From Thalassospira sp. (GTDB lineage Bacteria; Pseudomonadota; Alphaproteobacteria; Rhodospirillales; Thalassospiraceae), in the NCBI RefSeq assembly GCF_030690045.1, contig NZ_JAUYHK010000001.1, positions 91,949 to 155,948 of the forward strand: a stretch of 64,000 nucleotides of DNA, written 5' to 3'. The translations under genes and the position numbers were made by a program. The notes beneath the pieces are model-generated. The model saw nothing but the letters and a program-made list of their open reading frames with translations, did no database searches and was not told the origin of the DNA. Shown piece by piece: positions 1-8,193 of this stretch (its first letter is position 1; each line of letters opens with the position of its first letter).

Positions 1-674
1 AACTCAGCCGCAAGCATAATCTGGGCAATGACCCGCATGATCCCCGCGCCAATATTCTGGCCGGAACAGCCTATATCCGCGAAATGCACGACATTTATGG
101 TTATCCGGGTTTTCTGGCTGCCTATAATTGCGGGCCGGGATGTTATGGTTCCTATCTGGCTGGCGAACGCTCCCTGCCGCTTGAAACGCAAAATTATCTG
201 ATCAAGGGTCAAACCCTGATCGCGCAGGCCACCGGCCAACCACAAACCACCGTGGTCGCCGCCGCAATGCCCCAAACGACGGCACCATCACGCACACCGC
301 CCCCTGCGGCCACCATCAGCGCCACACCGCTTCCGGCTCCGACACCGGCCACAACCGCGGCCCCGATCCTGACCAGACCGCAGCCGACACAAACGGCAAG
401 CCTGCCTGCCCCCACGTCTTCCGCCTCCCGTACATGGGGTGTTCAGGTCGGGGCGTTCAGTTCACCCGATGGCAGCCGCCGTGCGGCAGAACGGGCGCGT
501 GAAATGGTCCTGCATGTCTTGCAAACCGCCGAATTCAAGATGTGGAAAGTCTCAACATCATCGGGTGAACTGTATCGCTCGCAACTGGTCGGCCTGTCCG
601 AAGACGAGGCCACCTATGTCTGCGACACGCTGGTCGCACAGGGCGGCGCCTGCATCCGGGTCAGTGACATTTAG
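1..674 (+). CDS. Lytic transglycosylase with C-terminal SPOR domain (5' truncated by window edge)
   Basis: The reading frame is already open at base 3, so the start lies outside the window. The visible N-terminal part has the end of an SLT-type lysozyme fold (NILAGTAYIREM, then FLAAYNCGPG), which cleaves peptidoglycan glycan strands in the periplasm. A linker of about 90 residues rich in Pro, Thr and Ala follows. The last ~75 residues (WGVQVGAFSS..., ending in an ACIRV strand) look like a SPOR domain, known in other proteins to bind denuded septal glycan. Domain order suggests a transglycosylase directed to the division site. The catalytic glutamate is not visible because it lies upstream. 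Family call is good; the exact subfamily cannot be fixed. Confidence 0.85.
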   Translation, partial: LSRKHNLGNDPHDPRANILAGTAYIREMHDIYGYPGFLAAYNCGPGCYGSYLAGERSLPLETQNYLIKGQTLIAQATGQPQTTVVAAAMPQTTAPSRTPPPAATISATPLPAPTPATTAAPILTRPQPTQTASLPAPTSSASRTWGVQVGAFSSPDGSRRAAERAREMVLHVLQTAEFKMWKVSTSSGELYRSQLVGLSEDEATYVCDTLVAQGGACIRVSDI

Positions 675-751
675 GCACGGAAAAGGCACGACAAAACCCG
701 GAGCCATAACACCGGGTATCATGTCATCATATTATTTTGCGGAAAGAACGA

Positions 752-837
752 TGGTGCCCCCGGGGAGAATCGAACTCCCACTCACATAGTGAAACAGATT
801 TTGAGTCTGCCGCGTCTACCAATTCCGCCACAGGGGC
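752..837 (-). tRNA. tRNA-Leu, anticodon CAA
   Basis: Reading the minus strand from 837 gives GCCCCTG, which pairs with CGGGGGC followed by an A discriminator and an encoded CCA (752-754). The anticodon stem-loop GCAGA-CTCAAAA-TCTGT places CAA at 801-803, which decodes UUG. A long variable arm (CACTATGTGAGTG region) and the T-loop GTTCGATTC are present. Length is 86 nt, normal for class II tRNA-Leu. Confidence 0.97.
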
Positions 838-1042
838 GCACCAGCGAATAATCGCCTGTCATCGTCGGGGCGGATAATAGCTGCAAAAATTTCTGGGTCA
901 ATGGGGCTTTATACAAAAATTTCACATTCTGCCGCCCGGTGACAACGGCATTGCAGCAACAGGGCAAAAGCGGTTAGATCATCCCGTTTTGCGGCCAACA
1001 GGCCGGTTAGCTTTCCTGCCCATTCAGCCAAAGGTCGGTTTC

Positions 1043-1624
1043 GTGTTACGCAGCCTGTATGACTGGACTCTTCGTCTTGCCGCCCATCGTCATGCGGCGC
1101 CTGCCCTGTTTATTGTCGCCTTTATTGAAAGTTCGGTTTTCCCGATCCCGCCGGATGTTTTGCTGATCCCGATGGTACTTGCCGCCCGAGACAAGGCGTG
1201 GCGCTATGCCCTGATTTGCATGATCGGGTCGGTTCTGGGCGGTATGGCCGGATACGGGATCGGCTTTTTCCTGTTTGAAAGCATCGGCAAGCCGGTACTG
1301 GAACTGTATGGCTATGCCGCGAAATTCGGCGATTTTGCCACCTATTATAATGAATGGGGCGCATGGGCGGTGTTTATCGCCGGGGTGACACCCTTTCCCT
1401 ATAAGGTCATCACCATCCTGTCGGGCGTAACCGCCCTTGATGTCGGGGTTTTCACCATTGCCTCGGTGCTGGCACGCGGCTTGCGCTTTTTTGTTGTCGC
1501 CGGATTGATCTGGAAATTCGGCCCGCCGGTCCAGGAATTTATCGAACGGCGACTGGGCCTTGTTTTTACCGTATTTATCGTGGCTCTTGTCGGCGGGTTC
1601 ATTGCCCTTAAATTTCTGCCCTGA
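1043..1624 (+). CDS. DedA/YqaA-family inner membrane protein
   Basis: A small polytopic membrane protein of the DedA/SNARE-associated (VTT domain) superfamily, YqaA branch. It carries the family signature of an early hydrophobic helix with FIESSVFPIPPDVLLIPMVLA and a later re-entrant segment with GVTPFPYKVITILSG. DedA proteins are proposed lipid scramblases or transporters linked to envelope homeostasis; that role is family knowledge. I prefer the GTG at 1043 because relatives begin at (M/V)LRSLYDW and AAGG lies about 8 bases upstream. The frame is also open from an ATG at 989, which would add 18 residues lacking family character. dsbB follows 40 bases later on the same strand, so co-transcription is likely. 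Confidence 0.85.
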   Translation: MLRSLYDWTLRLAAHRHAAPALFIVAFIESSVFPIPPDVLLIPMVLAARDKAWRYALICMIGSVLGGMAGYGIGFFLFESIGKPVLELYGYAAKFGDFATYYNEWGAWAVFIAGVTPFPYKVITILSGVTALDVGVFTIASVLARGLRFFVVAGLIWKFGPPVQEFIERRLGLVFTVFIVALVGGFIALKFLP

Positions 1625-1664
1625 AACTTCTGGCCTGACCGGTTTGCGCTAACACACACGGAAT

Positions 1665-2204
1665 ATGACCATGCTTGCCACGTTTTTTCGCCGCCGTTAT
1701 CTTCCTGCCCTGCCCCCAATTGCCATTCTGCTGGCATCCGCAAGCAGCATCGGTTTTGCCTTTTATGCGCAATATGTCCAAAAACTGATGCCCTGCGTCC
1801 TGTGCCTGTATCAACGCGTGCCATTTTACGCGGCCGGTGGCATTGCCATTATTGCCCTGTTGGTGCTCCGCATCCCCGGTGCGGCCCGCATGCTGGTTTA
1901 TCTGTGTGGGGCCTTGTTTCTGGCCGGGGCGGTCATCGCCTTTTATCATGTCGGCGTTCAGTATTTATGGTGGGAAGGTCCGGCAATGTGCGGCGGCGTT
2001 GCCAGCGGTGCAACATCAATCGAGACGCTACAGGCGCAATTGATGGCGCAACCGATCATTCGCTGCGACAAAATAGACTGGGCCCTGTTTGGCGTGACGA
2101 TGCCGATGATCAATGTCGGGTTTTCGCTGCTGCTGGCCACCCTGTGCTTTATCGCACCCAATCGCTGGATGCAAACGCCCGCAACAGTTTCCAGACATTT
2201 CTGA
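1665..2204 (+). CDS. dsbB: Disulfide bond formation protein B (DsbB family)
   Basis: An inner-membrane quinone reductase that reoxidises periplasmic DsbA. Four hydrophobic helices are visible. The first periplasmic loop has the redox pair C44-V-L-C47 in the context MPCVLCLYQR, typical of DsbB. The second pair is in the loop beginning MCGGVASGA and ending IIRC, about 30 residues apart. Length 179 aa fits the family. A DsbA-like partner is encoded far away at 49.0 kb, so the two are not in one operon. A long inverted repeat follows the stop codon. Confidence 0.93.
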   Translation: MTMLATFFRRRYLPALPPIAILLASASSIGFAFYAQYVQKLMPCVLCLYQRVPFYAAGGIAIIALLVLRIPGAARMLVYLCGALFLAGAVIAFYHVGVQYLWWEGPAMCGGVASGATSIETLQAQLMAQPIIRCDKIDWALFGVTMPMINVGFSLLLATLCFIAPNRWMQTPATVSRHF

Positions 2205-2225
2205 AACATCCTTGTCGAAAATAAT

Positions 2226-2264
2226 CAAACGACCCGCCCGGCATTCTGTCGGGCGGGTCGTTTG
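2226..2264 (+). terminator. Terminator-like hairpin after dsbB
   Basis: A perfect 15-bp inverted repeat (CAAACGACCCGCCCG and its complement) with a 9-base loop begins about 20 bases after the dsbB stop. The base of the stem supplies TTTG, but no longer U-tract follows on the plus strand. On the minus strand it is followed by GATTATTTTC. Probably the end of the dsbB transcript. Confidence 0.65.
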
Positions 2265-2313
2265 ACATGCGCATAAGCTCTCTGATCTCGCTGCTACAAT
2301 ATTCATTTCCGTT

Positions 2314-2358
2314 GATAATGATAATAACTCTTGTTTGCATATCATTCTGCGCTATAGT
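2314..2358 (+). promoter_or_regulatory. Fur-box-like operator plus sigma70-type promoter for the siderophore unit
   Basis: Bases 2314-2332 read GATAATGATAATAACTCTT and match 15 of 19 positions of the classical Fur box. A -35-like TTGTTT (2331-2336) and a strong -10 TATAGT (2353-2358), 16 bases apart, sit immediately next to it, so bound Fur would cover the -35. The regulator and receptor genes downstream fit iron control. The elements are read from sequence; Fur binding is inferred. Confidence 0.6.
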
Positions 2359-2453
2359 CCCGCATTGCAAAACAAAACCAAAGGCAGTGGCACGCAACAG
2401 CCGATTTATGGCAACCGGGCCAGATAGAACAGGATTGCGCAGGAGTGCCGACA

Positions 2454-3338
2454 ATGACATTCCACCCCCACATGACCAGCCGGGTCGAAGGCGTCACGTT
2501 ACTGGATAATTTGCGTTATAAACGCTGGAATTCAGCCATTACCGATCTTTGGCATGTGTCCTGCGCCCGGCACACATCGGGGTCCTACGTATCGCATGCG
2601 CCAAGACTGGTGGCGATACTGGCGAAATCCGGCGCAGGTGAATTTCAGGTATCCCACAGTGCGGATCACGACCAATCACAGGACAGCAACCCGAACGGCA
2701 ATCTGTTTTATGTTCCGGCTGGTATGCCCCTGTCATCACACACCAGCGATGCCTGCGAACTGACGCATCTTGACATTCATCTGGATGTCCGACGGATTGT
2801 CGAACATTGCGCCTATGACATTGACCGGCAAGCACTGGAAACACCGCGCATTTGTTTTACCGATCCGCGCCTGATGACATTGGCCCGGCTGATTGCCGAT
2901 GAATGCCGCAATCCCGACAACACCAATGCATTGTATGGCGAAAGCCTGATCACAGCCATGATTGCCGCCCTGCTTGGCCCGCAACCGGAAACAACGCCAT
3001 CGCGCGGGCAACTGGCTCCCTATCAATTACGCAAATCGGTCGATTACATCACGCAAAACTGCGCCCGTACCATTCGTCTGGACGAACTGGCACAACTGAC
3101 CGGTCTGTCCCAGACTTATTTCTGTTCTGCCTTTCGGGCATCCACCGGTATGCCCCCGCATAAATGGCAAATGAAAGCCCGGATTGATACGGTCAAGGCA
3201 CAACTGGCCAACAGCGACATGCCGCTGGCCAGTGTTGCCATCCATGCTGGCTTTGCCGATCAAGCCCATTTAACACGGGTTTTCCGCCAGATTGTCGGCA
3301 CAACCCCAGGCGCATGGCGCCGCGAACGCGCAGCCTGA
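2454..3338 (+). CDS. AraC-family transcriptional regulator
   Basis: A 294-residue regulator. The C-terminal ~100 residues hold the two helix-turn-helix motifs of the AraC/XylS family: IRLDELAQLTGLSQTYF, then PLASVAIHAGFADQAHL followed by the family end VFRQIVGTTPGAWRR. The N-terminal ~180 residues would be the ligand-binding/cupin-like part and are poorly conserved. I chose ATG 2454 because AGGAG at 2441-2445 is 8 bases upstream; a GTG at 2445 in the same frame is less likely. The gene lies between a Fur-box-like promoter and a siderophore receptor gene. This is the arrangement of PchR-type activators that sense the ferric siderophore, so it probably activates the receptor. Confidence 0.88.
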   Translation: MTFHPHMTSRVEGVTLLDNLRYKRWNSAITDLWHVSCARHTSGSYVSHAPRLVAILAKSGAGEFQVSHSADHDQSQDSNPNGNLFYVPAGMPLSSHTSDACELTHLDIHLDVRRIVEHCAYDIDRQALETPRICFTDPRLMTLARLIADECRNPDNTNALYGESLITAMIAALLGPQPETTPSRGQLAPYQLRKSVDYITQNCARTIRLDELAQLTGLSQTYFCSAFRASTGMPPHKWQMKARIDTVKAQLANSDMPLASVAIHAGFADQAHLTRVFRQIVGTTPGAWRRERAA

Positions 3339-3481
3339 AATTAATCCAAAATCCGTTCAATACAGCGAAAGATGCTTCAATATTCCGGTTTCGCCTGCGT
3401 GTTATCGGATGTGTCGAGTTCAGGGATGATCGCGAAATCGCAAAGGTCGTCCGGCACGACAACCGATACAGGAACCCCCAA

Positions 3482-5671
3482 ATGCGTTTCAGAAACCACA
3501 AATCGTCGAGATATCTTTTACTCGGCACGGCAAGCATCCTTGCCATCGCAGTACCAACCTATGCATGGGCACAAACCGCAACCGAGGCCGAAACGGTCGA
3601 GAACGCGACTGAAACACAGACGGAGGCCGTTGTTATTGAGGACAGCGCAGAGTCCGGAGCAGGTGACCCGACGCCACCCGTCTATGCTGGCGGTCAGGTT
3701 GCAACAGGTGGCAGGGTTGGTGCCCTTGGCAACCGCGATATCTTGGATACACCGTTTTCCACCACCAGCTACACCGAAGAACTGATCAAAAATCAGCAGG
3801 CGCAAGATATTTCCGATGTCATGGATAATGATCCATCTGTCGTCAACACATCGGGTTTTGGCAACTTTGCCAACCGCTTTACGATCCGCGGCTTCGATTT
3901 GACTTCCGACGAAGTGTCCATTGACGGACTTTACGGTACAGCACCGCGTCAATCGGTGGCCATAGAAATGTTTGATCGCGTCGAAGTCCTCAAGGGAGCC
4001 TCCGCATTTGTGAACGGTATGGCTCCCGGTTCGGGTGGACTTGGCGGCAGCATCAATCTTGTGCCCAAACGCGCGACGGACGACCCGCTGACCAGTGTGA
4101 CCGGCACCTATGGCTCCACGGGCCAGTTTGGCGGGCATCTTGATGCAGGGCGACGGTTTGGAAATGACAACCAGTTCGGCGTCAGAACCAACCTGATGTA
4201 TCGCGACGGGGAAGGCGCAATCGAGGATGAAGACCGCGAAACGAAGCTGGCGGCACTGGCCCTTGATTTTCGCGGTGACAATGCACGCATGACCTTTGAT
4301 GCAGGTATCAACCAGCTGCGTGTCGAAAACGGACGCCCAACCGTATCAGTGGGGACGGTAACATCATTGCCCGGTGCCCCATCAGGATCCCACAATTTTG
4401 CCGCAGCAGGCACCTATAGCGACCTTGAAGACAAGTTTGCGCAGATCCGGCTTGAATATGATGTGACAGATAGCACTATGGTATACACAGCCATCGGCGG
4501 TCATAATTCTGATGAAATCAACAACTATGCGTCTGCAACGCTGAGCGGTTCTGACGGTTCCGCTGATTTTGGGAACTTTGCGAACGTGTATCAGCGTGAC
4601 GACGTTACCGGGACGCTGGGTATCCGGCAAACATTTGAAACCGGTCCGGTCAAACACGAAGTCAATACCGGAACCACCGGGATGTGGCAGGAAGTACACC
4701 AGAACTGGGCTTCCCTGACCGGCGAAAGCGGCAATATCTATAATTCGGGCCCGACCGGCATCGCTTTTGGCGATCCGGGCGACCCCAAACTGAGCTCGAC
4801 CAATATCCTCAGCAGCTATTTCCTTGCCGATACCCTGACCTTCCTTGAAGACAAAATCCACCTGACCGGCGGCATCCGCCGCCAGAATGTCAAGGTTAGA
4901 AACTATGACCTTACGACAGGCGCAAAAAGCTCGGCCTATGATTCATCCGCAAATTCGCCAATGGTTGGCGTGATCGGCAATGTCACCGACGATTTGTCTG
5001 TCTATGGCAATTATATCGAAGGCCTGTCACAGGGCCAAACCGTTACTTCCGCCACAGCAACCAACCGGGGAGAAACTCTCGCCCCCTACAAGACCAAACA
5101 ATATGAAATCGGCGCGAAACTTGATTTCGGCACCTTTGGCGCGGGTATTGCGTTGTTTGAGGCCGAAAAACCTTCTGCCTATGAAAACAGCAGCAATGTC
5201 TTTACCACCGATGGCGAACAGCGAAATCGCGGCATTGAACTGACAGCCTATGGTGAGCCGGTCACAGGCACACGTATTCTGGGCGGCATCACATTCATTG
5301 ATGCCGAACTTGTCAAAACAGAGGACGGCACCAATGACGGGAACACCGCACCTGGCGTTCCGGATTATCAACTGACACTCGGTGCGGAATATGACCTCCC
5401 CTTCCTTGACGGGGTAACAATCGGGGGTCGCATTATCCATACGGCTTCACAATATGTTACCGCCAGCAATACGGCCTCAATACCGTCATGGACCAGGCTG
5501 GATGTCAGCGCACGCTATGTCACCGAAGTTCACAATTATCCTGTGACACTGCGTGCCAATATCGAAAATCTGACCAACAATGATTATTGGGAAACGGCGG
5601 GCAACTCGATCGGATATATCACAGCTGGCGCACCGCTGACGGTGAAACTGGCCCTGACTGCCGATTTCTGA
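3482..5671 (+). CDS. TonB-dependent siderophore receptor
   Basis: An outer-membrane 22-strand barrel that imports ferric siderophores using TonB energy. The precursor is 729 aa. It has a signal peptide ending near TYAWAQ, then a plug domain (DTPFSTTSYTEELI, then RFTIRGFDL and VEVLKGASAFVNG). A long barrel follows, finishing with NIENLTNNDYW and a terminal aromatic residue F, the usual outer-membrane assembly signal. No N-terminal STN signalling domain is seen, so it should not act through a FecI/FecR relay. ATG 3482 has AGGAA 7 bases upstream and directly precedes the signal peptide. The frame stays open to 3314, but that stretch overlaps the regulator and lacks a signal. Ligand unknown. Confidence 0.93.
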   Translation: MRFRNHKSSRYLLLGTASILAIAVPTYAWAQTATEAETVENATETQTEAVVIEDSAESGAGDPTPPVYAGGQVATGGRVGALGNRDILDTPFSTTSYTEELIKNQQAQDISDVMDNDPSVVNTSGFGNFANRFTIRGFDLTSDEVSIDGLYGTAPRQSVAIEMFDRVEVLKGASAFVNGMAPGSGGLGGSINLVPKRATDDPLTSVTGTYGSTGQFGGHLDAGRRFGNDNQFGVRTNLMYRDGEGAIEDEDRETKLAALALDFRGDNARMTFDAGINQLRVENGRPTVSVGTVTSLPGAPSGSHNFAAAGTYSDLEDKFAQIRLEYDVTDSTMVYTAIGGHNSDEINNYASATLSGSDGSADFGNFANVYQRDDVTGTLGIRQTFETGPVKHEVNTGTTGMWQEVHQNWASLTGESGNIYNSGPTGIAFGDPGDPKLSSTNILSSYFLADTLTFLEDKIHLTGGIRRQNVKVRNYDLTTGAKSSAYDSSANSPMVGVIGNVTDDLSVYGNYIEGLSQGQTVTSATATNRGETLAPYKTKQYEIGAKLDFGTFGAGIALFEAEKPSAYENSSNVFTTDGEQRNRGIELTAYGEPVTGTRILGGITFIDAELVKTEDGTNDGNTAPGVPDYQLTLGAEYDLPFLDGVTIGGRIIHTASQYVTASNTASIPSWTRLDVSARYVTEVHNYPVTLRANIENLTNNDYWETAGNSIGYITAGAPLTVKLALTADF

Positions 5672-5690
5672 TCCTTACATCAGACCTTAC

Positions 5691-5728
5691 AAAAGGCCAA
5701 CGAAGCATTGCTCCGTCGGCCTTTTTTT
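5691..5728 (+). terminator. Rho-independent terminator of the siderophore receptor
   Basis: AAAAGGCC-A-ACG pairs with CGT-C-GGCCTTTT (one mismatch) and continues into a run of seven T. It lies 20 bases past the receptor stop, before the convergent HNH gene. Confidence 0.88.
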
Positions 5729-5744
5729 AGTGCGTATCGTGTGA

Positions 5745-6311
5745 TCAAAAATCGGAATCCAGTTCGGTATCCCAATATAAAAAATCCCGCCAACTTTCAT
5801 GAAGATAGTTTGGCGGGAAGGAGCGTCCGTTGCGCAGCAACTCGTGCATGGTCGGCTGTTCGGGTTGCCTGTGCAGCCTCAGGCCTGATTCCCGCACCGA
5901 ACGGCTGCCCTTGTGCAGATTGCAATCGGCACAAGCCGTCACGATATTGGTCCAGTTGGTGCGCCCGCCCCGCGACCGGGGCACCACATGATCAAAGGTC
6001 AGTTCACTGGTCGGCAGGCGATCATTGCAATATTGGCAACTAAACCGGTCGCGCAAAAAGACATTGAACCGGGTGAATGCCGGGCTGCTTTTGGGTGTGA
6101 CATATTCCCGAAGCGAGATCACGCTGGGCAGTTTCATGGTAAAGGAGGGGGAATGAACCTCGCGGTCATATTCCGACAGGACATCGACACGGTCGAGAAA
6201 CACTGCCTTTAGCGTATCCTGCCAGGACCACAAAGACAGCGGGAAATAGCTTAACGGCCTGAAATCGGCGTTAAGGACAAGTGCCGGACACGCATTGGGT
6301 GATATATACAT
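5745..6311 (-). CDS. HNH endonuclease family protein
   Basis: 188 aa. The central part carries an HNH/McrA-like fold. CQYC is the first zinc-knuckle pair, LTFDHVVPRSRGG holds the catalytic DH, TNWTNIVTAC supplies the N, and the second knuckle is CADCNLHKG. Flanking N- and C-terminal extensions (ALVLNADFRPLSYFPLSLWSWQDTLKAVF) are those of a small, single-copy HNH protein common in Alphaproteobacteria, whose cellular role is not settled. There is no adjacent methylase or defence gene, so a restriction role is unlikely. It is convergent with the siderophore receptor and has a long upstream region containing several GANTC sites. Confidence 0.9.
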   Translation of the reverse strand: MYISPNACPALVLNADFRPLSYFPLSLWSWQDTLKAVFLDRVDVLSEYDREVHSPSFTMKLPSVISLREYVTPKSSPAFTRFNVFLRDRFSCQYCNDRLPTSELTFDHVVPRSRGGRTNWTNIVTACADCNLHKGSRSVRESGLRLHRQPEQPTMHELLRNGRSFPPNYLHESWRDFLYWDTELDSDF

Positions 6312-6566
6312 ATCATCCGCTCCACCGTGTTAACCGAGTCGCACTGTCTGTTTAGCAGTTTTGCCAATCGCCGTTGATGAAGATAAAATGACGATTCGCA
6401 AGATAAGGCGACACGGCCACTTAAACCACTGATGGAACTGAGTATAGGGTATTTTTGCAAAAGCGCAAAGGCCCTGTTATGCCGAGTCGCAAAGAGTTTG
6501 CAATCCGGCAACATGACCGGCATTTGCGAGTCCCACCCGATCCGGACAAATCCGGCGTCCAGACAA
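6312..6566. other. Intergenic stretch between the HNH gene and rpmB
   Basis: About 255 bases with no supported gene. GANTC motifs are seen at 6336, 6393, 6484 and 6528. These are targets of the CcrM-type methylase encoded at 52 kb. The region must contain the HNH promoter on the minus strand, but I see no near-consensus -35/-10 pair. Confidence 0.5.
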
Positions 6567-6596
6567 ACGAAAGGCCCGCTTGTGGCGGACCTTCGT
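6567..6596 (-). terminator. Terminator of rpmB
   Basis: An interrupted inverted repeat (ACGAAAGG-CCCGC against GCGG-ACCTTCGT) lies about 30 bases past the rpmB stop on the minus strand. It is followed by TTTGT-rich sequence in that direction. The stem has one bulge and one mismatch. Confidence 0.6.
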
Positions 6597-6625
6597 AGAA
6601 TTCTTCTGAAAGGAAGGACTGCTAA

Positions 6626-6922
6626 TCAGGCAGCGGCCTTCGCCTCAGCAGCAGTAACGATCTGGCGTTTGATCTTCACCAGCTCGAGCGGCAACTTGGT
6701 AGAAGCCGTACCGAGCAGATACGCATCCAGACCACCACGTTTTTCAATGGTGCGGACGGCATTGGTGGTCAGACGCAGACGCACCGAACGGCCAAGGGCT
6801 TCGCTCAGCAGCGAAGTCGGCTGCAAGTTCGGAAGAAAACGACGTTTGGTACGGTTGTGAGCGTGGCTCACATTCATGCCGACCAAAACGCCTTTGCCGG
6901 ATACCGGGCAGCGACGTGCCAT
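6626..6922 (-). CDS. rpmB: 50S ribosomal protein L28
   Basis: 98 aa. Begins MARRCPVSGKGVLVG and continues NVSHAHNRTKRRFLPNLQ, the classic L28 signature (bacterial bL28). It then has VRLRLTTNAVRTIEKRGGLDAYL and a C-terminal tail rich in K and A that is typical of alphaproteobacterial L28. The start at 6922 is fixed by homology and by GGAG about 11 bases upstream; an in-frame ATG 30 bases earlier is not needed. It is a monocistronic unit with its own promoter and terminator. Confidence 0.97.
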   Translation of the reverse strand: MARRCPVSGKGVLVGMNVSHAHNRTKRRFLPNLQPTSLLSEALGRSVRLRLTTNAVRTIEKRGGLDAYLLGTASTKLPLELVKIKRQIVTAAEAKAAA

Positions 6923-6994
6923 GACCTGATCTCCTGGTCTGGAAATTTGCAAATGACGCTTGGCCTGACATGCAGGCCCGCGCTTGGAGCGGGG

Positions 6995-7023
6995 TTATTA
7001 GCCTGTCGCAGATAAGGCGTCAA
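6995..7023 (-). promoter_or_regulatory. Probable rpmB promoter
   Basis: On the minus strand TTGACG (7018-7023) and TAATAA (6995-7000) are separated by 17 bases. They lie about 70 bases upstream of the L28 start. The transcribed leader would contain the hairpin GGCCTG-CATGT-CAGGCC (6962-6978). The rest of 7024-7226 shows no gene. Confidence 0.5.
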
Positions 7024-7226
7024 GCCTTCTTGCATCAATTTACCGCAGAAAAGGGATCTTTTCACCCAACGGCCGCCAAAACCCACCAAGCTTCCCCGGC
7101 AAGCCCGAACGCCATAGCCCCAATATTGATCCTTGTCAAAACCCCCTGCCCCTTTCAGTGTTAGGATATGTGCGAATTCAGGGGCATGCCCCTTATCGAC
7201 AAGCGCCTTGGGGAGCACCGCGCACC

Positions 7227-7415
7227 ATGAAAACCGATATTAAAGTCGCCCTGCCATTGCTGGGCATTCTGCTGGTCGCCGTTATCGGCTTGGTTCTGTA
7301 TCTCGCCGGTTATGTGCTTGGCCATTTCGGCGTGCCATTCGCCTCAATCTGGCTTTATGTCGCACTGGCGCTGGTGCCGGTCGCCTTTTTGATCATGTTT
7401 GATTTCAGTCGCTAA
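7227..7415 (+). CDS. Small two-helix membrane protein, hypothetical
   Basis: 62 aa starting MKTDIKVALPLLG. Two predicted transmembrane helices of about 20 residues each are separated by a short GHFGVPFAS turn, and the C-terminus is short and charged (FDFSR). No enzymatic motif is visible. ATG 7227 has GGGGAG about 11 bases upstream; the frame is open from 7158, but the added residues are hydrophilic and unlike a leader. A strong terminator follows, so it is a single-gene unit. I do not recognise a function. Confidence 0.6.
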   Translation: MKTDIKVALPLLGILLVAVIGLVLYLAGYVLGHFGVPFASIWLYVALALVPVAFLIMFDFSR

Positions 7416-7438
7416 AAATACGGCCCTGCTATCAGATC

Positions 7439-7479
7439 AACGGCCTGCCGCAATATCCTTGCGACAGGCCGTTTTTTTT
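7439..7479 (+). terminator. Rho-independent terminator
   Basis: AACGGCCTGCCGCAA pairs with TTGCGACAGGCCGTT (one mismatch) and runs into eight T. It serves the small membrane protein gene upstream and faces the SDR gene. Confidence 0.9.
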
Positions 7480-7489
7480 GAGGTATTCC

Positions 7490-8089
7490 TCAAAAAATCT
7501 CAAACACCTGACCGGTTTGCAGCCCCTCGACCGATTTGGCATAGCCAAGAGCTGCACGGGCGGCAGGCACCGGGTCATGACCCCGGAAATAAGGGCCATA
7601 ACCTTCCATCGCCTCAAGGATCACACCGGGGCTGACGACATTGATCCGCTGCCCCGGTTTCATTTCAATCGCCGCCGCACGGGCAAAGGATTCCAGCGCC
7701 CCATTAACCATCGAGGCAGAACTGCCATAACGGATCGGGTCCTTGCTGAGAATCCCGGTGGTCAGGGTAAAGGATGCCGGATCGGCGACATAATCGCGCC
7801 CGACCAGCACCAGATTGACCTGCCCCATCAGCTTGTCATCAATGCCGATGCGGTATTTGGTATCATCCATTTCCGCGAAATCACCAAAATGCACCTTTCC
7901 AAGGGTAGATACCACCGCATCAACCCGACCTGCCTTTGCATAGGCCGAGCGAATGCTGTTGATATCCGTGACATCAATCTGAATATCGCCACTTGTTCGC
8001 GCAGCGGTAATGATATCGTGCCGTGCGCCCAGTTCGGTCGCCACAGCCCGCCCGATAATGCCCGAAGCCCCGACTAGTAAAATTTTCAT
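7490..8089 (-). CDS. Atypical short-chain dehydrogenase/reductase
   Basis: 199 aa with a Rossmann fold. The N-terminal MKILLVGASGIIGRAVA holds the GxxGxxG dinucleotide-binding loop, followed by IQIDVTD (an acidic residue that contacts adenine) and the strand VVSTLGK. The usual catalytic YxxxK is not seen: the aligned helix reads SASMVNGALESF, where a standard SDR has Y-x-x-S-K. The C-terminal INVVSPGVI strand is standard. It resembles the small 'YxxxK-less' SDRs often found beside LysR genes; substrate unknown. Start 8089 follows GGAGG closely; the frame extends to 8149 without support. Divergent from the LysR gene, which probably controls it. Confidence 0.82.
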   Translation of the reverse strand: MKILLVGASGIIGRAVATELGARHDIITAARTSGDIQIDVTDINSIRSAYAKAGRVDAVVSTLGKVHFGDFAEMDDTKYRIGIDDKLMGQVNLVLVGRDYVADPASFTLTTGILSKDPIRYGSSASMVNGALESFARAAAIEMKPGQRINVVSPGVILEAMEGYGPYFRGHDPVPAARAALGYAKSVEGLQTGQVFEIF

Positions 8090-8193
8090 CCTGTGCCTCC
8101 ATCTATAAAAACTTGCGATGGACACAACCTGACATGAAACCTTCGGCACGATAATCTGGCATTATCCAAACACTTTGTTTAATGTGATAAACA

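Noticed and set aside
3314..3481. N-terminal extension of the siderophore receptor frame into the AraC gene
   Set aside because: The signal peptide and a good ribosome-binding site point to ATG 3482; the extension overlaps the regulator's end and has no secretion signal.
5745..6311. HNH protein as part of a restriction or defence system
   Set aside because: No methylase, helicase or other defence gene adjoins it, and the protein type is a common single-copy core gene in alphaproteobacteria.
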